64,000 nucleotides of DNA from an uncultured Bacteroidales bacterium. Lineage in GTDB: Bacteria; Bacteroidota; Bacteroidia; Bacteroidales; UBA932. The DNA lies in NCBI GenBank assembly GCA_905233655.1, contig CAJOCS010000001.1, positions 1,004-65,003 on the forward strand, in the 5' to 3' direction. Within the stretch, counting starts at the first letter, position 1. Every line of letters begins with the position of its first letter. Shown piece by piece: positions 7,205 to 17,055 of this stretch. A model generated the notes under the pieces. That model searched no databases. It saw only the letters and a program-made list of their open reading frames with translations, and had not been told where the DNA came from. Both the position numbers and the translations under genes were made by a program.

Positions 7205-10192
7205 ATGCGCACGAAATACCGAATTCTTTTGCAGATACTTCTGCTCCTGATGCCGCTGACAGCGCTGGCACAGGGCGGAAGGACACACCGATACACCATT
7301 TCAGTGGTGGACAGCGACGGGCAGCCCCTTCCGGGAGCCGTAGCCCTGAACGTAGCCACGAACCAGGGATATACCGCCGCAGAGGACGGCGTAATCGGCC
7401 TGGAGGAGAGAGAAGGGAGCGTCCTGAACATAATGTTCCTCGGTTTTGACGACGCCACCATCACCCTGGGCCGCGAGCTTGCCCTTACGGTAACGATGCA
7501 GCCCACCCAGTCCATGATGGAAGAGGCCGTGGTGATAGGCTATGGCTCGGTGAAACGCAAGGATATCACAACAGCCGTGTCGGTGGTTTCCACCGAAGAC
7601 GTGGACATGAGGCCAATAACGTCGGCCGGTTCAATACTGCAGGGAAAGGCGGCGGGCGTGCAGGTGGTGCAGCCTTCGGGAATGCCCGGAGCGGCACTGT
7701 CAATCAGAGTGAGGGGCGCAACCTCGGTTCAGGCATCCAACGAACCACTGTACGTCGTGGACGGTACTCCCACCGACGACATCTCTCATCTGGCCCCGGA
7801 AGACATCGCGTCGATGCAGGTTCTCAAGGACGCCTCGTCGTCGGCCATATACGGCGCCAGGGCGGCGAACGGCGTGGTGCTCATTAACACCAAGGGAGGC
7901 CAGACGGGAAGGACGGACCTTCATTTCAATGCATACGCCGGCGTGTCGCGCCTCGGAAAGACAATGCAGGCGCTCAACACACAGCAGTACAAGGATCTGA
8001 TGGCCGAACTGGCCGGCAAAACCGTCACCGTTCCCACCATTCCGGAAAGCGAAAACCGGTACACGGACTGGAACGACATCCTCTTCGGCACCGGTGTTAC
8101 GCAGAACTATCAGCTTTCACTCTCAAGCGGGAGCGAGCGGCTGCGTTACTACGTTTCCGCCGGCCACAGCGAGGAAAAGGGCATCGTGAACAAAGCCTAT
8201 TTCCGGAGGACGAATTTCCGCGCCAACGTGGACAACGAACTCTTCCCCTGGCTGAACGTGAAACTCAATGCGGGCTATTCCCACAATGCCGGCCGCAGCG
8301 TATATGAAAGCCGCAGCTCCATGAGGGCCGGTTCCATACTTTCGGCCATAAACACCCCGCCATTCATGCAAGTCTGGGCCGACGAAGCCCACACCACCTA
8401 CGACGAAGACGCCTACGGCTCCAGGATCCTGAACCCGATGGCGGCGAACGCTGCCGACATGACAAATTCCGCCGACCGCCTTACCGGCGGCCTCACGCTG
8501 GAGCTGAAGCCGCTTCCGGGCCTCACTTTCCGCAGCGCAGGCTCAATTGACCTTTCAAATTCCCGCAACGACTACTATCTGGACCCGGTTTCCACCTCCG
8601 ACGGACGCTCCACCAAAGGATATGTTTCGGAAGGAGTGTCCCGCAACTTCGAATGGCTGTGGGAGAATATCCTCACCTATGCACTCAGCATAGGAGGAGT
8701 ACACAACCTGAACGTAATGGCCGGTTCAACCCTTCAGCATGCACAGTGGGACGGCAACAGCCTCGCGGGCTATGACCTTCCCGCAGCCTACCCCGACATC
8801 CATTCGGTGGGCGTGGCGAACCAGCTGGACGAAGACGCCACATGGTCGAGCTCCAGCGCCTGGGCCCTGGCTTCCTTCCTGGGAAGGGTAAATTACGATT
8901 TCGGCGGACGATATCTCTTCTCGGCCAACATCAGGGCCGACGGTTCGTCGCGCTTCGCTCCCGGCCACCGCTGGGGCGTGTTCCCTTCGGTGTCGGCGGC
9001 ATGGAGAATCTCGAACGAAGATTTCATGGCCGGCAGCCGCGAATGGCTCGACGACCTTAAGCTCCGCGCCGGATGGGGCCGAAACGGCAACCAGGGCGGA
9101 ATAGGCAATTACGCCTACCTCGCCTCCATGAGGGGCGTCAAAGTGGTTCCCACCGAGGAGAATGCATATCCCGGTCTGGCAATCACCCAGAACACCGCGG
9201 CAAACCCGGAACTCACCTGGGAAAAGACCACGCAGCTGAATGTGGGACTCGATGTTTCGATGTTCAGATCCAGGCTCATGCTTAGCGCCGACGCCTACGT
9301 AAAGCGCACCACCGACCTGCTGCTTACAGTAGCCCTGCCGGACAACGTGAACCTCCCCGGAGGCATTACCCGCAACGACGGCGAAATGCTCAACCGGGGC
9401 ATGGAATTCACCCTTTCGAGCAAGAACTTCACCGGTGAATTCAAATGGGACACCGACCTCAACCTTTCGCTGAACCGCAACAAAGTGCTGGAGCTGGGCC
9501 TTAACAAAGTCTACTACTACGCCTCCATGTACACCACTGGAGAACCTGCGGTTATTCTCCGGGAAGGCCTGCCGCTCGGCAGCTTCTTCGGCTACAAATC
9601 CCTTGGCGTTAACCCGGAAACCGGCGACATCGACTATGAGGACATCTCCGGGAACGGCAGCATCGGCCCGGAAGACAGGACCGTGATTGGCTGCGCGCAG
9701 CCGGATTTCATCTTCGGCATCACCAACGACTTTTCCTGGAAGGGCCTCCACCTGGAAGTTTTCCTGCAGGGAAGCTATGGAAACGACATTTTCAATGCGT
9801 CGCGAATCGACACGGAAGGCATGTTCGACTTCCGCAACCAGAGCGTGGCGGTCCTGCGCCGGTGGATGCGTCCGGGCATGGAGACCGACATTCCCCGCTC
9901 GGGAAACACGGAGAACATCCGGAACTCTTCCCGTTTCGTGGAGGACGGCTCATACCTGAGGCTCAAGAGCGTTACTCTCTCGTATTCGCTGCCACGGCGC
10001 CTTCTCGGGCGTAGCGGAGTGAAAGAGCTCCTGGTATATGTGACCGGGCAGAACCTTCTCACCCTCACCAGTTATTCCGGCTTCGACCCGGAAGTGAACG
10101 CCTACGGAGCAAGTTCCGTGGCTATGGGAGTGGACTACGGCACCTACCCCCAGAGCCGCACCTGCATTGCCGGAGTAAAAATAGGATTTTAA
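7205..10192 (+). CDS. susC: SusC-type TonB-dependent outer-membrane transporter
   Basis: 995 residues. Signal peptide MRTKYRILLQILLLLMPLTALAQ, a carboxypeptidase-regulatory-like domain (VVDSDGQPLPGAVALNV), a TonB-box-like EEAVVIGYG, a plug domain with the SusC signature (LQGKAAGVQV, LYVVDGTP, LKDASSSAIYGARAANGVV) and a long beta-barrel ending in a C-terminal Phe (CIAGVKIGF). The frame can open at TTG 7181, but that start adds residues before a clean signal peptide, so I chose ATG 7205. It forms the import pore for oligosaccharides with the SusD encoded 15 bp downstream. The substrate is not certain; the GH20 gene in the same locus points to an N-acetylhexosamine-containing glycan. Confidence 0.95.
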   Translation: MRTKYRILLQILLLLMPLTALAQGGRTHRYTISVVDSDGQPLPGAVALNVATNQGYTAAEDGVIGLEEREGSVLNIMFLGFDDATITLGRELALTVTMQPTQSMMEEAVVIGYGSVKRKDITTAVSVVSTEDVDMRPITSAGSILQGKAAGVQVVQPSGMPGAALSIRVRGATSVQASNEPLYVVDGTPTDDISHLAPEDIASMQVLKDASSSAIYGARAANGVVLINTKGGQTGRTDLHFNAYAGVSRLGKTMQALNTQQYKDLMAELAGKTVTVPTIPESENRYTDWNDILFGTGVTQNYQLSLSSGSERLRYYVSAGHSEEKGIVNKAYFRRTNFRANVDNELFPWLNVKLNAGYSHNAGRSVYESRSSMRAGSILSAINTPPFMQVWADEAHTTYDEDAYGSRILNPMAANAADMTNSADRLTGGLTLELKPLPGLTFRSAGSIDLSNSRNDYYLDPVSTSDGRSTKGYVSEGVSRNFEWLWENILTYALSIGGVHNLNVMAGSTLQHAQWDGNSLAGYDLPAAYPDIHSVGVANQLDEDATWSSSSAWALASFLGRVNYDFGGRYLFSANIRADGSSRFAPGHRWGVFPSVSAAWRISNEDFMAGSREWLDDLKLRAGWGRNGNQGGIGNYAYLASMRGVKVVPTEENAYPGLAITQNTAANPELTWEKTTQLNVGLDVSMFRSRLMLSADAYVKRTTDLLLTVALPDNVNLPGGITRNDGEMLNRGMEFTLSSKNFTGEFKWDTDLNLSLNRNKVLELGLNKVYYYASMYTTGEPAVILREGLPLGSFFGYKSLGVNPETGDIDYEDISGNGSIGPEDRTVIGCAQPDFIFGITNDFSWKGLHLEVFLQGSYGNDIFNASRIDTEGMFDFRNQSVAVLRRWMRPGMETDIPRSGNTENIRNSSRFVEDGSYLRLKSVTLSYSLPRRLLGRSGVKELLVYVTGQNLLTLTSYSGFDPEVNAYGASSVAMGVDYGTYPQSRTCIAGVKIGF

Positions 10193-10193
10193 C

Positions 10194-10200
10194 AAGGAGG
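10194..10200 (+). promoter_or_regulatory. Strong Shine-Dalgarno (AAGGAGG) before susD
   Basis: AAGGAGG lies 7 nt before ATG 10208. Bacteroidota genes usually lack such sequences, so this is unusual and firmly supports the start of susD. Confidence 0.75.
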
Positions 10201-10207
10201 AGCAATC

Positions 10208-11653
10208 ATGAAGAAACTGATTTCAATACTGTCTCTGACAATCCTCCTTGCAGGATGCGAAAAATTCCTGGACGTCAAACCCACGGCCGACCTCACCCGC
10301 CCCGCCGAACCTGAGACCGAAAACGACGCCATTGTGCCGAAATATGCCAGCGAGGCCGAAGCCCAGGCAGAACTGAACGGCGTCTACGCCATTTTCAAGG
10401 CCGACATCTACGAGATGGAGAGCTTCCTTGTGGGCGACGTTATGACCGACAACTGCTACGTGGGCGGCGACGGAGTGAACGAAGAACAGTTCGACAACGT
10501 GGCCCTTACCGCCACCAACAACCTCGTGGACGTGATGTGGCAGCAGTACTACGCCATCATAGGCTCCGCGACCACCGTAATCGAGAACGTGAGGCTTATG
10601 GACGCAGAGGCAATCGCCACCGACGCCGCCGCAAAGATAATCGCCGAGGCCCGTTTCCTGCGCGCCTGGGTCCTCTTTGACGTGGTACGCCTCTGGGGCG
10701 CCGCTCCGCTTACCCTGGAGCTCCTGCCGCCCATAACCGCCGCCAACCTGGACCGCCTCTATCCCCTGATGTATCCGGAAAGGACCGGCGTCGAAGAGCT
10801 CTACGACCAGATTCTCGCCGACCTTGACGACGACGACGTGATATCGCTTCTGGACTCCTACTCCCACGGAGCCTTCCGCGCCAGCAAAGGAGCCGCCTAC
10901 GGCCTCAAGGCCAAGGTTCTCGCCACCCGCGGAAGCGTAGCCACAAGGGATTACAGCCAGGTAATCCTCTACTGCGACAAAGCCATCGCCGAGGGCTACA
11001 AGCTCGTGGACGACTTCGATTCGCTCTGGACCGTGGCCGGAAAATTCTCCACCGAGGGCATGTTAGAACTCCTGTTCACCACCGAGGCCGAGCAGCACAA
11101 CTGGGCCTACTGGGTGCTCCTCTCGGACATTTCCGGCGAAGTCTCCGTAAGCTGGAGACGCTACTGCACGCCCACTAAGGAGCTGCTTGCGAAATTCGAC
11201 ACGGAGCACGACGTCCGCTACGCCTCCAGCTTCTACTGGGCGAAGGTTCCGTACAACACCTGGTACCCCGCCGGCAATTACCCGCTGGCCTACAAGATAA
11301 GGCAGAAAGACAATAACATTATACTGCTCCGGCTTGCCGACATCCTCCTTCTCAAGGCCGAAGCCCTCGTTGAAAACGGCGACGCGAAGGGCGCCGTCGA
11401 GATTGTGAACACCATCCGAACCAGAGCGCATATCGGCGCCCTGGACGTGAAGATGTCGAAGGAGCAGGCGCGCCTTGCCGTGGAGAACGAGCGTCAGCTT
11501 GAACTTGTGCTGGAAGGCCAGCGCTGGTACGACCTCGTGCGAAACGAAAGGGCCGTGGAGGTGCTTGGAATTGAGCCTTTCCGCCAGCTTCTCCCCATAC
11601 CGCAGAGCCAGATGGACATCAACACCAGGCTCACCCAGAACGAAGGATATTGA
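10208..11653 (+). CDS. susD: SusD/RagB-type glycan-binding lipoprotein
   Basis: 481 residues. Lipobox in MKKLISILSLTILLAGC, then the SusD-typical EKFLDVKPTAD. TPR-like helices carry hallmark sequences ARFLRAWVLFDVVRLWG and, near the C terminus, ENERQLELVLEGQRWYDLVR and LLPIPQSQMDINT. It caps the SusC barrel from outside and captures the glycan. It lies 15 bp after susC, with a strong Shine-Dalgarno. A run of Asp residues (LDDDDV) near 205 is unremarkable. Identity is certain at family level; ligand unknown. Confidence 0.95.
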   Translation: MKKLISILSLTILLAGCEKFLDVKPTADLTRPAEPETENDAIVPKYASEAEAQAELNGVYAIFKADIYEMESFLVGDVMTDNCYVGGDGVNEEQFDNVALTATNNLVDVMWQQYYAIIGSATTVIENVRLMDAEAIATDAAAKIIAEARFLRAWVLFDVVRLWGAAPLTLELLPPITAANLDRLYPLMYPERTGVEELYDQILADLDDDDVISLLDSYSHGAFRASKGAAYGLKAKVLATRGSVATRDYSQVILYCDKAIAEGYKLVDDFDSLWTVAGKFSTEGMLELLFTTEAEQHNWAYWVLLSDISGEVSVSWRRYCTPTKELLAKFDTEHDVRYASSFYWAKVPYNTWYPAGNYPLAYKIRQKDNNIILLRLADILLLKAEALVENGDAKGAVEIVNTIRTRAHIGALDVKMSKEQARLAVENERQLELVLEGQRWYDLVRNERAVEVLGIEPFRQLLPIPQSQMDINTRLTQNEGY

Positions 11654-11665
11654 ATAATATAAGCC

Positions 11666-13662
11666 ATGAAAAAAGTACTTGCACTTATTGCACTGGCTCT
11701 TTCCCTGATGGTTTCATGCGGGAAGGAAAAACCCGAAAATAACGGAGGCGACGGCACCCTGGCCATCACCTCCCTTGCAATAACCTCGGGCGAGACGGTC
11801 CAGATTCCCGGCACCGTCACTTTCCAGGTGATAATTGAGGACGAAAAAGTCAATCTGTCCACCCTGGAAGTGTCCGCAGCCCTTTCCGACGGCACCGTAA
11901 TCGCATCGGCCTCCATCCGTACCCCCGGTCACAAGGCCGACATCCCCGACGGCTCCATCGAACTTCCGTTCGCCGCCGGCATGGTGGATGGAGAGAGCAT
12001 CGGCCTCAGTTTCAAGGCCATCAACGTGGAAGGCGCCGAGGTGCGTCAGAACCGGATAGTAACGCTCAAGAGGCCCGTCCTCCCGAAGACGCTCTACATG
12101 ACCATCGGCAAGGATGTCTATCCCATGACGCAGAACCTTCAGAACCCGAATCTGTATGAAACCGCATCGGGTGCCTTCGAGAACATCGCCACGGCGGTTA
12201 TCGCCACTTCCGAGGAGCCCGGAGCCAATGATTTCGTATGGGTTGGAAGCGACAAGCCCTGCACCGGACGCCTGGGCACGCTCGGAGAAGCTGGAATAGA
12301 GCTCAGCTTTCCCTCCTGGCTGGTGGACAAGTGGGCCTTCGACACCGAGAGCTTTGAAGTGTCGCCGAAGGGCGAGGAGCTAAACATAAGCATAGCCGGA
12401 ACCAAACTGACTCCTTCCGGCGGCATCCTCTATGCCAGCGTACAGTTCCAGCAGGGTGCCACCGTTGAGATTAAAGGCATCTCCGACCTCCAGGGCGCAT
12501 GGAACCGCGACTTCTTCTCCTACGAAGGCGGCAAGCTCACTTTCCTTCGCGAAAGCGGCACCTACGACGTTTACTACAGTCCCAAATACAATTACATCTG
12601 GATTGCAAAGATGACTTCCGTCGCTCCGGAGAACTACTGGGTAATAGGCCACGGATTCACCTGCGCAACAGAATGGCACAACGACTACTTCTACGGCGGC
12701 TGGTCCGAGACCGACATCACCCGCATGGGCTACGCCGTGAAGGTTGGGGCCGACTCCTGGCAGTGCTCCATGTACCTGAACAACGCCCACGAGTGGGCCA
12801 CGGTCGAATTCGAAATCTATTCCGACCTCGAATGGGGCAAGGGCCAGGGAATTGAGCTCAGCACCATAAGCGGCGACACCAAGGGACTCACCATCGGCAA
12901 CGGAAAGGGCATAACCAGCACCTCCGGCTTCCAGAGCGGCTATTATACCTTCACCTTCCATGCCTCCACCCATACCGCTGAAATCCAGCGAATCTCAGAG
13001 TGGCAGGGAAGCAGCGATTCCGGAATCAGCATCAACGGCGTCTCTCTCGAAAACGACGCCTCAGGCTATGCCTTCGCCTCCATCAACTTCACCAAGGGAC
13101 AGAGTGTGAGCGTAAGCGGCATCTCAGACCTTGAAGGCGCCTACAACCGCGACTTCTTCTTCCAGTACGCCTCCTCCGCGAAAGCGGCCAGTGGAGCGTC
13201 CGTTACTACCCGGCATGGAACTACATCTGGGTGTTCAACGAGAGCCTCACCTACCCCGACTGCCTCTACGTCCTCGGAAACGGCAAGATGTCCTGCCCGG
13301 TGTGGTACAACGCCCTCGGCGCCCCCACCGACAACTTCTACCTGCGTTCGGTGCCATATTGCTGCATAGCCCCGAAGATAGCCGACAATGAATTCCAGGC
13401 CACCATGTACCTCTCCACCGACAACGACTGGAAGGACGTACGCCTCGAGTTCTACAGCGACCTCGCCTGGGGCAAGGCCGAGCCCGTGAAACTCGCCGAC
13501 GCGGCCATCACCGGCAACGCCGCAGCCATGTTCGAGATTGTGAACCCCGGTCTTGACGGCTGCAACATCCACAGCCTGGATTCCTTCGAGGACGGTTACT
13601 ACCGCGTAATCTTCCGCACGTCGGCCTCCGGCGCCACCGTTGAAATCAATAAAGTTCAATAA
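11666..13662 (+). CDS. SusE/SusF-like surface lipoprotein, single-base frameshift near 13169
   Basis: Lipobox in MKKVLALIALALSLMVSC. An N-terminal Ig-like region is followed by repeated modules with the pattern NRDFF-S-Y-x-G-x-L-T-F-L-R-E-S-G and YYSPKYNYIWIAKM, then a domain around NYWVIGHGF and WATVEFEIYSDLEWGKGQG. The second copy starts in frame (YNRDFFFQY) but continues one frame over (LLRESGQWSV, WNYIWVFNESLTYPDC, VRLEFYSDLAWGKAEP). Restoring one missing base at about 13169 (GC to GGC) would join the halves to about 665 residues, ending at 13662. Predicted cell-surface glycan-binding protein of the GH20 locus. The break may be an assembly error, a mutation or a switch. Confidence 0.75.
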
Positions 13663-13663
13663 T

Positions 13664-13798
13664 ATGAAAAAAGAGTATCTGACTCCGCAGGCCGATAGCG
13701 TCCTGCTTAAGCTGGAGAGTGTTTTCCTGCTCAGCACGGCAAGCGGAAACACCACTGAAAACATCACCGAACAGGCCTATGACGGCGACTGGGAATAA
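13664..13798 (+). CDS. Short peptide, MKK-x-Y-x-x-P family (44 aa)
   Basis: 44 residues starting MKKEYLTPQADSVLLKLES and ending YDGDWE. Same pattern as the 43-aa peptide at 5394: MKK, aromatic at 5, Pro at 8, alternating hydrophobics, Glu, LS, then a polar variable part and an acidic Trp-containing end. The ATG follows the previous stop by 1 bp and the next lipoprotein gene starts 13 bp after the TAA, so it is translated within the operon. No function is known to me. The two copies, each before a fimbrillin-type lipoprotein, suggest a role tied to those surface proteins. Confidence 0.65.
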   Translation: MKKEYLTPQADSVLLKLESVFLLSTASGNTTENITEQAYDGDWE

Positions 13799-13811
13799 AA
13801 CTGCATGCCTT

Positions 13812-15276
13812 ATGAAAAAGATTTTGATTCTGGCTCTGGGCATGGTATTCGCCCTTTTTGCCTGCAACAAGGAAAACTCTACCGTTATTGGTGCAATTGA
13901 AATGACCTTCACGGGAAGTCTCGAACAGCTTCCCGAAACCAAGACATACCTCGAGTGGGATGGCGGAATCCCCGGCTATAAGGTTGGCTGGTGGGCCGGC
14001 AATGAAATCCGTGTATTCGACGGCACCGCTACCGCCCGCAAGTTCACCGCTTCCACAAAGGGTGAATCTTCCGATTTCACCGGCTCCCGCCACATACTAT
14101 GCCCTGTATCCATATCAGGCCGACGCCAAGTGCACCGCCGGCGGAGTATTCACCGCCGAGCTGCCTGCAACCCAGCCCCTCGTGGCCGGAGAACTGGCCG
14201 ACAACCTGAACCTCACCGTAGCGATGACCACCGGCACCAGCTTCGCCTTCAAGAATGTTGGAACCATCCTTGCATTCAGGCTCACTAATGTGGTTACGAA
14301 CTGCAGCTATGTCACCATCGAGGGAAACAACAGCGAAACCCTCGCCGGCACGCTCACGATCGATTACAACGGCGGAGACCCTTCGGTTACCTCCGTCGCA
14401 AGCCCTTCAACCGTGGTCACCCTTACGAATTCCAACCCCACCCTTGACAGCGGCACCTACTTCTGCGTGGTAAATCCCGTAAACATTACCGGCGGTTTCA
14501 CAATCACCTTCTACGACGGTTCCGACAACGAGATTACCCATGTCTCCAGCACCAAGCCCGTGAACATGACACGCGGGAAGCTCCTTAACCTCGGAACCCT
14601 GCCTCTCAAGCCCACCATCAACGGCACCGCCCTCACCTACGATTCGGTGAACAAGCGCTATTATGGAGACTTCACCTTCGACGGATCCGCAATCTCCATG
14701 TCCGGAATCGACATCGCCCACGCAGTCAATCCCGACTTCTTCTCCTACAGCGCCGGCGTTCTCACCTTCCTGCGCAGCACTTCCATTACCTGGACCGTAG
14801 AGTACTTCACCGACTACAACTTCATCTGGGTGTCGAACACCATGCTTGGCTTCCCGGATGTACTCTATGTAGTGGGCAACGGCAAATCGGCTTGTCCTTC
14901 CTATGAACACGCAACCGGCGAACCCGGCGTCATGTGGAATCTGAGCGCACCTTATTTCTGTGTGGCACCGCTCATTGAAACAACGGCCGAAGCCCACACG
15001 CTTCAGGTAACCATGTCCGTCTCCACCGGCAATTCATGGGGAGACGTGCGCGTCTACTTTGGCAAGGGCGGCGGCAACTGGGCCACGCTTTCCTCCAGCG
15101 CCACGGTAATCAGCGGAGACAATGCTTCTTCGTTCGAAATTGCCGACGACGGCGGCGGAACCATGACCCTGCACAGCAAGGCCGGATTTGACAAAGACGG
15201 TTACTACCGCATGGTCCTCACCTACGACCGCACGGAAAACATCATTACCGGAATAGCACTTACAAAACTCGACTAA
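13812..15276 (+). CDS. Fimbrillin-like / SusF-like fusion lipoprotein, frameshift at 14086-14088
   Basis: Lipobox in MKKILILALGMVFALFAC. The N-terminal part is fimbrillin-like (GWWAGNEIRVFDG; after correction TYYALYPYQADAKC; later GTYFCVVNPVNITGG and MTRGKLLNLGTLPL). The C-terminal part (from about 14640) carries the glycan-binding-type module of the upstream gene (PDFFSYSAGVLTFLRS, YNFIWVSNTMLGFPDVLYVV). The first frame runs to 14088 and the rest is in the +1 frame. Removing one C from the CCC run at 14086-14088 gives DFTGSATYYALYPY, the family's usual pattern. Total about 487 residues. Next gene starts right after its stop. Surface-exposed adhesin/binding protein by inference. Confidence 0.75.
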
Positions 15277-17055
15277 ATGCGCAGAATCCTTCCACTGGCC
15301 ATACTGCTGGCGTTGTTCTCCTGCACCGACAAGGGGCCGGAGAACAACACTGTGCCGGCTGAAAAACCGGATGTCCGCGGCACCCTGGTCTGCGAGGAAG
15401 CCGGAGCCCTTGTGGCCCGCACCGTCCCCGGCGGAGCTCCCGTCAAACTAAGCCAGCTCTGGAAGATGGCCAGGCCCTCGGCCCCGGCCCTTTCTCCGGA
15501 CGGGAAAACCCTGGTGTTTCAGGGCATGGAAAAGGGCAAGTGGCAGCTGTATTCCTATGAGCTCACCACAGGTGAAGAGCCTGAGCTTCTTGTAGAAGGT
15601 TCGGCTCCCAGTTTCAGCGCCGACGGAAAACGTCTCGCCTTCTCCAAAAACGGCCAGCTGGCCATAATGAACATGGAGACAAAAACTGTCCGCGCACTTA
15701 CCTTTGAGGCCGACGCCCCCTACCAGCAGGCGTCCTTCTCCCCCGACGGGACGGCTCTTCTGTACTCATTCATGCAGGGGAACCGGATCCAGATAGGGCG
15801 CATGGACATCGAAAGCATGTCTTCCCAGACCCTGTTCCGCAACCCCGACGTGGGCCATTCCTCCCCCGTGTACTACAGCGAGGGCAAGTTCTGCTTCGTA
15901 AGCCGTGACGGAGGCAATTACTCCATCTGCAGCGCCTCCGACGGAAGTTCATCCTTCAAAACCGTATTCAAGGGGGCCGACTGTCCCGCACCGGCCATCC
16001 CGGGCTGGATTGTTTTCAGCAAGGCGGGCTCACTCTGCCTCGGCCATCCCGAGAGCGGAGCGGAGTATCCGCTGGAAATCAGCGGCGACGCATCGGCCTT
16101 CAGCAGTGCGGTGGTGAGCATCGCGGAACCCGTGAACAGCGGTCCCGTGACGCCGGAAAACGGCGACGACACCTCCTCCGACCAGCAGCAGCCCGTCCTC
16201 AAAGGCCGCATGGTATATCACAGCTACTCCTCCTACAACGCCCGTGACTCCAGGATGTTCGTCTACGACTTCAGCACCGGCGAGAATACGGAAATAAGCC
16301 GGGGATGGACCGCCCTCGTGAATCCCATGAACGGACACTTCTCGCCCGACGGGAAACTCATCACCTTCATGGCCGAGGGAAGCGATACCGGAAGCTGGGA
16401 CATCTACCTGTACGACGTCACCACCGGAGCCCAGCCTGTGAACCTCACCCCGTCCGGAAGCTACCGTGACGAAGACCCGAAATTCTCCTTCGACGGAAGG
16501 AAGATAGTGTTCAAGCGGGAGGACCATCTGGCGGAAATCGGCGTGGAAGGCGGCTCGGTGAGAATTCTCACTCCGGACCAGAGCGGCCTCAGCATGCCGT
16601 TCTATTCCACCGACGGCAACAAAGTGGTGTTCGGAGGAGGCGACGGGGCCAACTCATACATCGGCCTGCTGGATTTGACGACTTCCCGGATAACCCGGCT
16701 CTACGACCGCACCGGCGTGGTGGAGTACTATCCCGTAACCATTGACGCCACATCCTTCTATTATACCGCGCACGTCTCAGCCGACGACAATCACGACCAG
16801 CTTTTCAAAGGCTTCTTCGACGGCTCCAACTGCATCGCCATGGCCTTCAACAATGCCAGGGCCGACTATTCCGACGCCTGCCCCGTGAGCGGCGGATGGC
16901 TCATTTTCTGCTCCACCCGCTCCGGAAGCCAGGGCGGATATGACCTTTACATCGGCCATGAGATTTCCGGTGTGATATATTCCCTGAACAATTATTCTTC
17001 AACCATAAACTCCAGTTTAAATGAATTGGGTGCGTCTTATTGCGCTGTCCGTTAG
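15277..17055 (+). CDS. TolB-like beta-propeller lipoprotein
   Basis: 592 residues. Lipobox in MRRILPLAILLALFSC. Two sets of TolB/PD40-type blades: residues about 65-270 (LSPDGKTLVFQGMEKGKWQL, FSADGKRLAFSKNG, FSPDGTALLYSF) and about 310-585 (FSPDGKLITFMAEGSDTGSW, FSFDGRKIVFKRED), joined by a Pro/Gln-rich linker (NGDDTSSDQQQPV). Probably an extracytoplasmic scaffold or ligand-binding propeller; no catalytic motif seen. The ATG abuts the previous stop and the 3' end overlaps the GH20 gene by 35 bp, so translation is coupled. An unusual partner for a SusCD locus. Confidence 0.8.
   Translation: MRRILPLAILLALFSCTDKGPENNTVPAEKPDVRGTLVCEEAGALVARTVPGGAPVKLSQLWKMARPSAPALSPDGKTLVFQGMEKGKWQLYSYELTTGEEPELLVEGSAPSFSADGKRLAFSKNGQLAIMNMETKTVRALTFEADAPYQQASFSPDGTALLYSFMQGNRIQIGRMDIESMSSQTLFRNPDVGHSSPVYYSEGKFCFVSRDGGNYSICSASDGSSSFKTVFKGADCPAPAIPGWIVFSKAGSLCLGHPESGAEYPLEISGDASAFSSAVVSIAEPVNSGPVTPENGDDTSSDQQQPVLKGRMVYHSYSSYNARDSRMFVYDFSTGENTEISRGWTALVNPMNGHFSPDGKLITFMAEGSDTGSWDIYLYDVTTGAQPVNLTPSGSYRDEDPKFSFDGRKIVFKREDHLAEIGVEGGSVRILTPDQSGLSMPFYSTDGNKVVFGGGDGANSYIGLLDLTTSRITRLYDRTGVVEYYPVTIDATSFYYTAHVSADDNHDQLFKGFFDGSNCIAMAFNNARADYSDACPVSGGWLIFCSTRSGSQGGYDLYIGHEISGVIYSLNNYSSTINSSLNELGASYCAVR

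Noticed and set aside
7033-7449. A 138-codon plus-strand frame overlapping the start of susC, with an ATG right after TACCTTTG
   Set aside because: Arg/Pro/Ser-rich out-of-frame reading of the hairpin and of susC; the susC frame has a signal peptide and family motifs.
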